Source: Betaproteobacteria bacterium (GTDB lineage: Bacteria; Pseudomonadota; Gammaproteobacteria; Burkholderiales; UBA9220). From it: 14,029 nucleotides of DNA. Positions 13,493 through 14,029 of this stretch are shown one piece after another. The notes under the pieces were generated by a model. The model was not told where the DNA came from, ran no database searches, and saw nothing but the letters and a program-made list of their open reading frames with translations. A program made the translations under genes and the position numbers. Each line of letters begins with the position of its first letter. The first letter of the stretch is position 1. The stretch is taken from contig JAGUYQ010000046.1 in the NCBI GenBank assembly GCA_020061285.1, positions 1 through 14,029 on the forward strand, in the 5' to 3' direction.

Positions 13493-14029
13493 ACCGGCAA
13501 GAGTGCCTCAAATCCCTCACCGTCCTCTACGCGGAGGACGACGAAATGACCCGCACGATGGTGGCCCAGATACTCTCGCGCTGGGTGGGGAAACTGCACC
13601 TGGCGGCGGACGGACAGGAGGGCCTGTACCTGTTCACCCGCCACCGGCCCGATGTGGTGGTGACGGACATCCAGATGCCGGTCATGGACGGGCTGAAAAT
13701 GTCCCGCGCCATCAAGGAACAGGACCGGGACACCCCGATCATCGTCACCACCGCCTTCAACGACCAGACCTACTTCCTCCAAGCCATCGAAATCGGCATC
13801 GACCGCTATCTCGCCAAACCGATCAACGCCGAACAACTGATGGAGGCCGTCGCCCGCTCCGGCCAGATTCTGCTGGAACGGCGGGAGTTGCAGCAATTCC
13901 ACGAAAAAGCGGAGGAGGAGCTCAAGATCACCCTCCACCTGATGCGGCGCATGATGCTGGCCAAGGGCCTGAAAGACCCGGCGCTGCGCTACCAGGTGCA
14001 GCCGGCGACCCGCTTCTCCGGCGACCTGG
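13489..14029 (+). CDS. Response regulator with probable SpoIIE/PP2C phosphatase output (truncated by window edge)
   Basis: The gene starts in an ATGA overlap with the kinase gene and stays open for 180 codons to the edge. The receiver domain (about 10-125) has the acidic pair in LYAEDDEM, phosphoacceptor Asp60 (VVVTDIQMPVMDG), the Thr in IIVTTAF and Lys110 (RYLAKPI). A coiled-coil linker follows (RRELQQFHEKAEEELKIT). The last residues, VQPATRFSGDL, match the beginning of SpoIIE/PP2C-type phosphatase domains, where the RFSGD aspartate binds metal. The pair would thus signal through protein dephosphorylation, usually a partner-switching system with an anti-sigma factor or antagonist, rather than by direct DNA binding. 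The output call rests on few residues because the rest lies outside the window. Confidence 0.85.
   Translation, partial: MNRQECLKSLTVLYAEDDEMTRTMVAQILSRWVGKLHLAADGQEGLYLFTRHRPDVVVTDIQMPVMDGLKMSRAIKEQDRDTPIIVTTAFNDQTYFLQAIEIGIDRYLAKPINAEQLMEAVARSGQILLERRELQQFHEKAEEELKITLHLMRRMMLAKGLKDPALRYQVQPATRFSGDL

Overview
The window carries the core of a reverse (oxidative) dissimilatory sulfite reductase locus on the minus strand and a divergent, partly uncharacterised gene set on the plus strand. dsrEFH, a two-cysteine DsrC and DsrL together mark a sulfur oxidiser rather than a sulfate reducer. The GC-rich coding sequence, strong G/C bias at third positions and the order dsrABEFHCMKL suggest a proteobacterium, probably a betaproteobacterial or purple-type sulfur oxidiser. 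I cannot name a genus from the sequence alone.

Left part (1-7220, minus strand, read right to left): dsrA, dsrB, dsrE, dsrF, dsrH, dsrC, dsrM, dsrK and the first 256 codons of dsrL, which runs off the left edge. DsrEFH hands sulfane sulfur to DsrC. DsrC carries it to the siroheme reductase DsrAB, which works oxidatively. DsrMK re-oxidises or processes DsrC at the membrane, and DsrL passes electrons to NAD(P)+. Strong hairpins lie in three cistron gaps (B/E, C/M and K/L) and cut the transcript into AB, EFHC, MK and L modules.

Intergenic region (7221-7661, about 440 bases without a gene): it holds an intrinsic-terminator-like hairpin with a T-tract pointing toward dsrA, a second stem near dsrA, a 19-bp palindrome that is a candidate operator, and a good sigma70-type promoter for the plus-strand genes.

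Right part (7662-14029, plus strand): a 74-aa unknown protein; a protein I recognise as Cas6/Cmx6-like (RAMP fold) with no CRISPR array nearby; a DsrC homologue that has lost both functional cysteines (RspA type); a terminator; a two-domain 3-mercaptopyruvate-type sulfurtransferase; an unknown 191-aa protein; a CHASE-PAS-PAS-PAS hybrid-free histidine kinase; and a response regulator whose output domain begins like a SpoIIE/PP2C phosphatase and runs off the right edge.

The most interesting reading is inference. A Cas6-like RNA-binding or RNA-cleaving protein and a cysteine-less DsrC sit divergently from a dsr operon whose leader and cistron gaps are full of hairpins, which suggests post-transcriptional control of sulfur oxidation.
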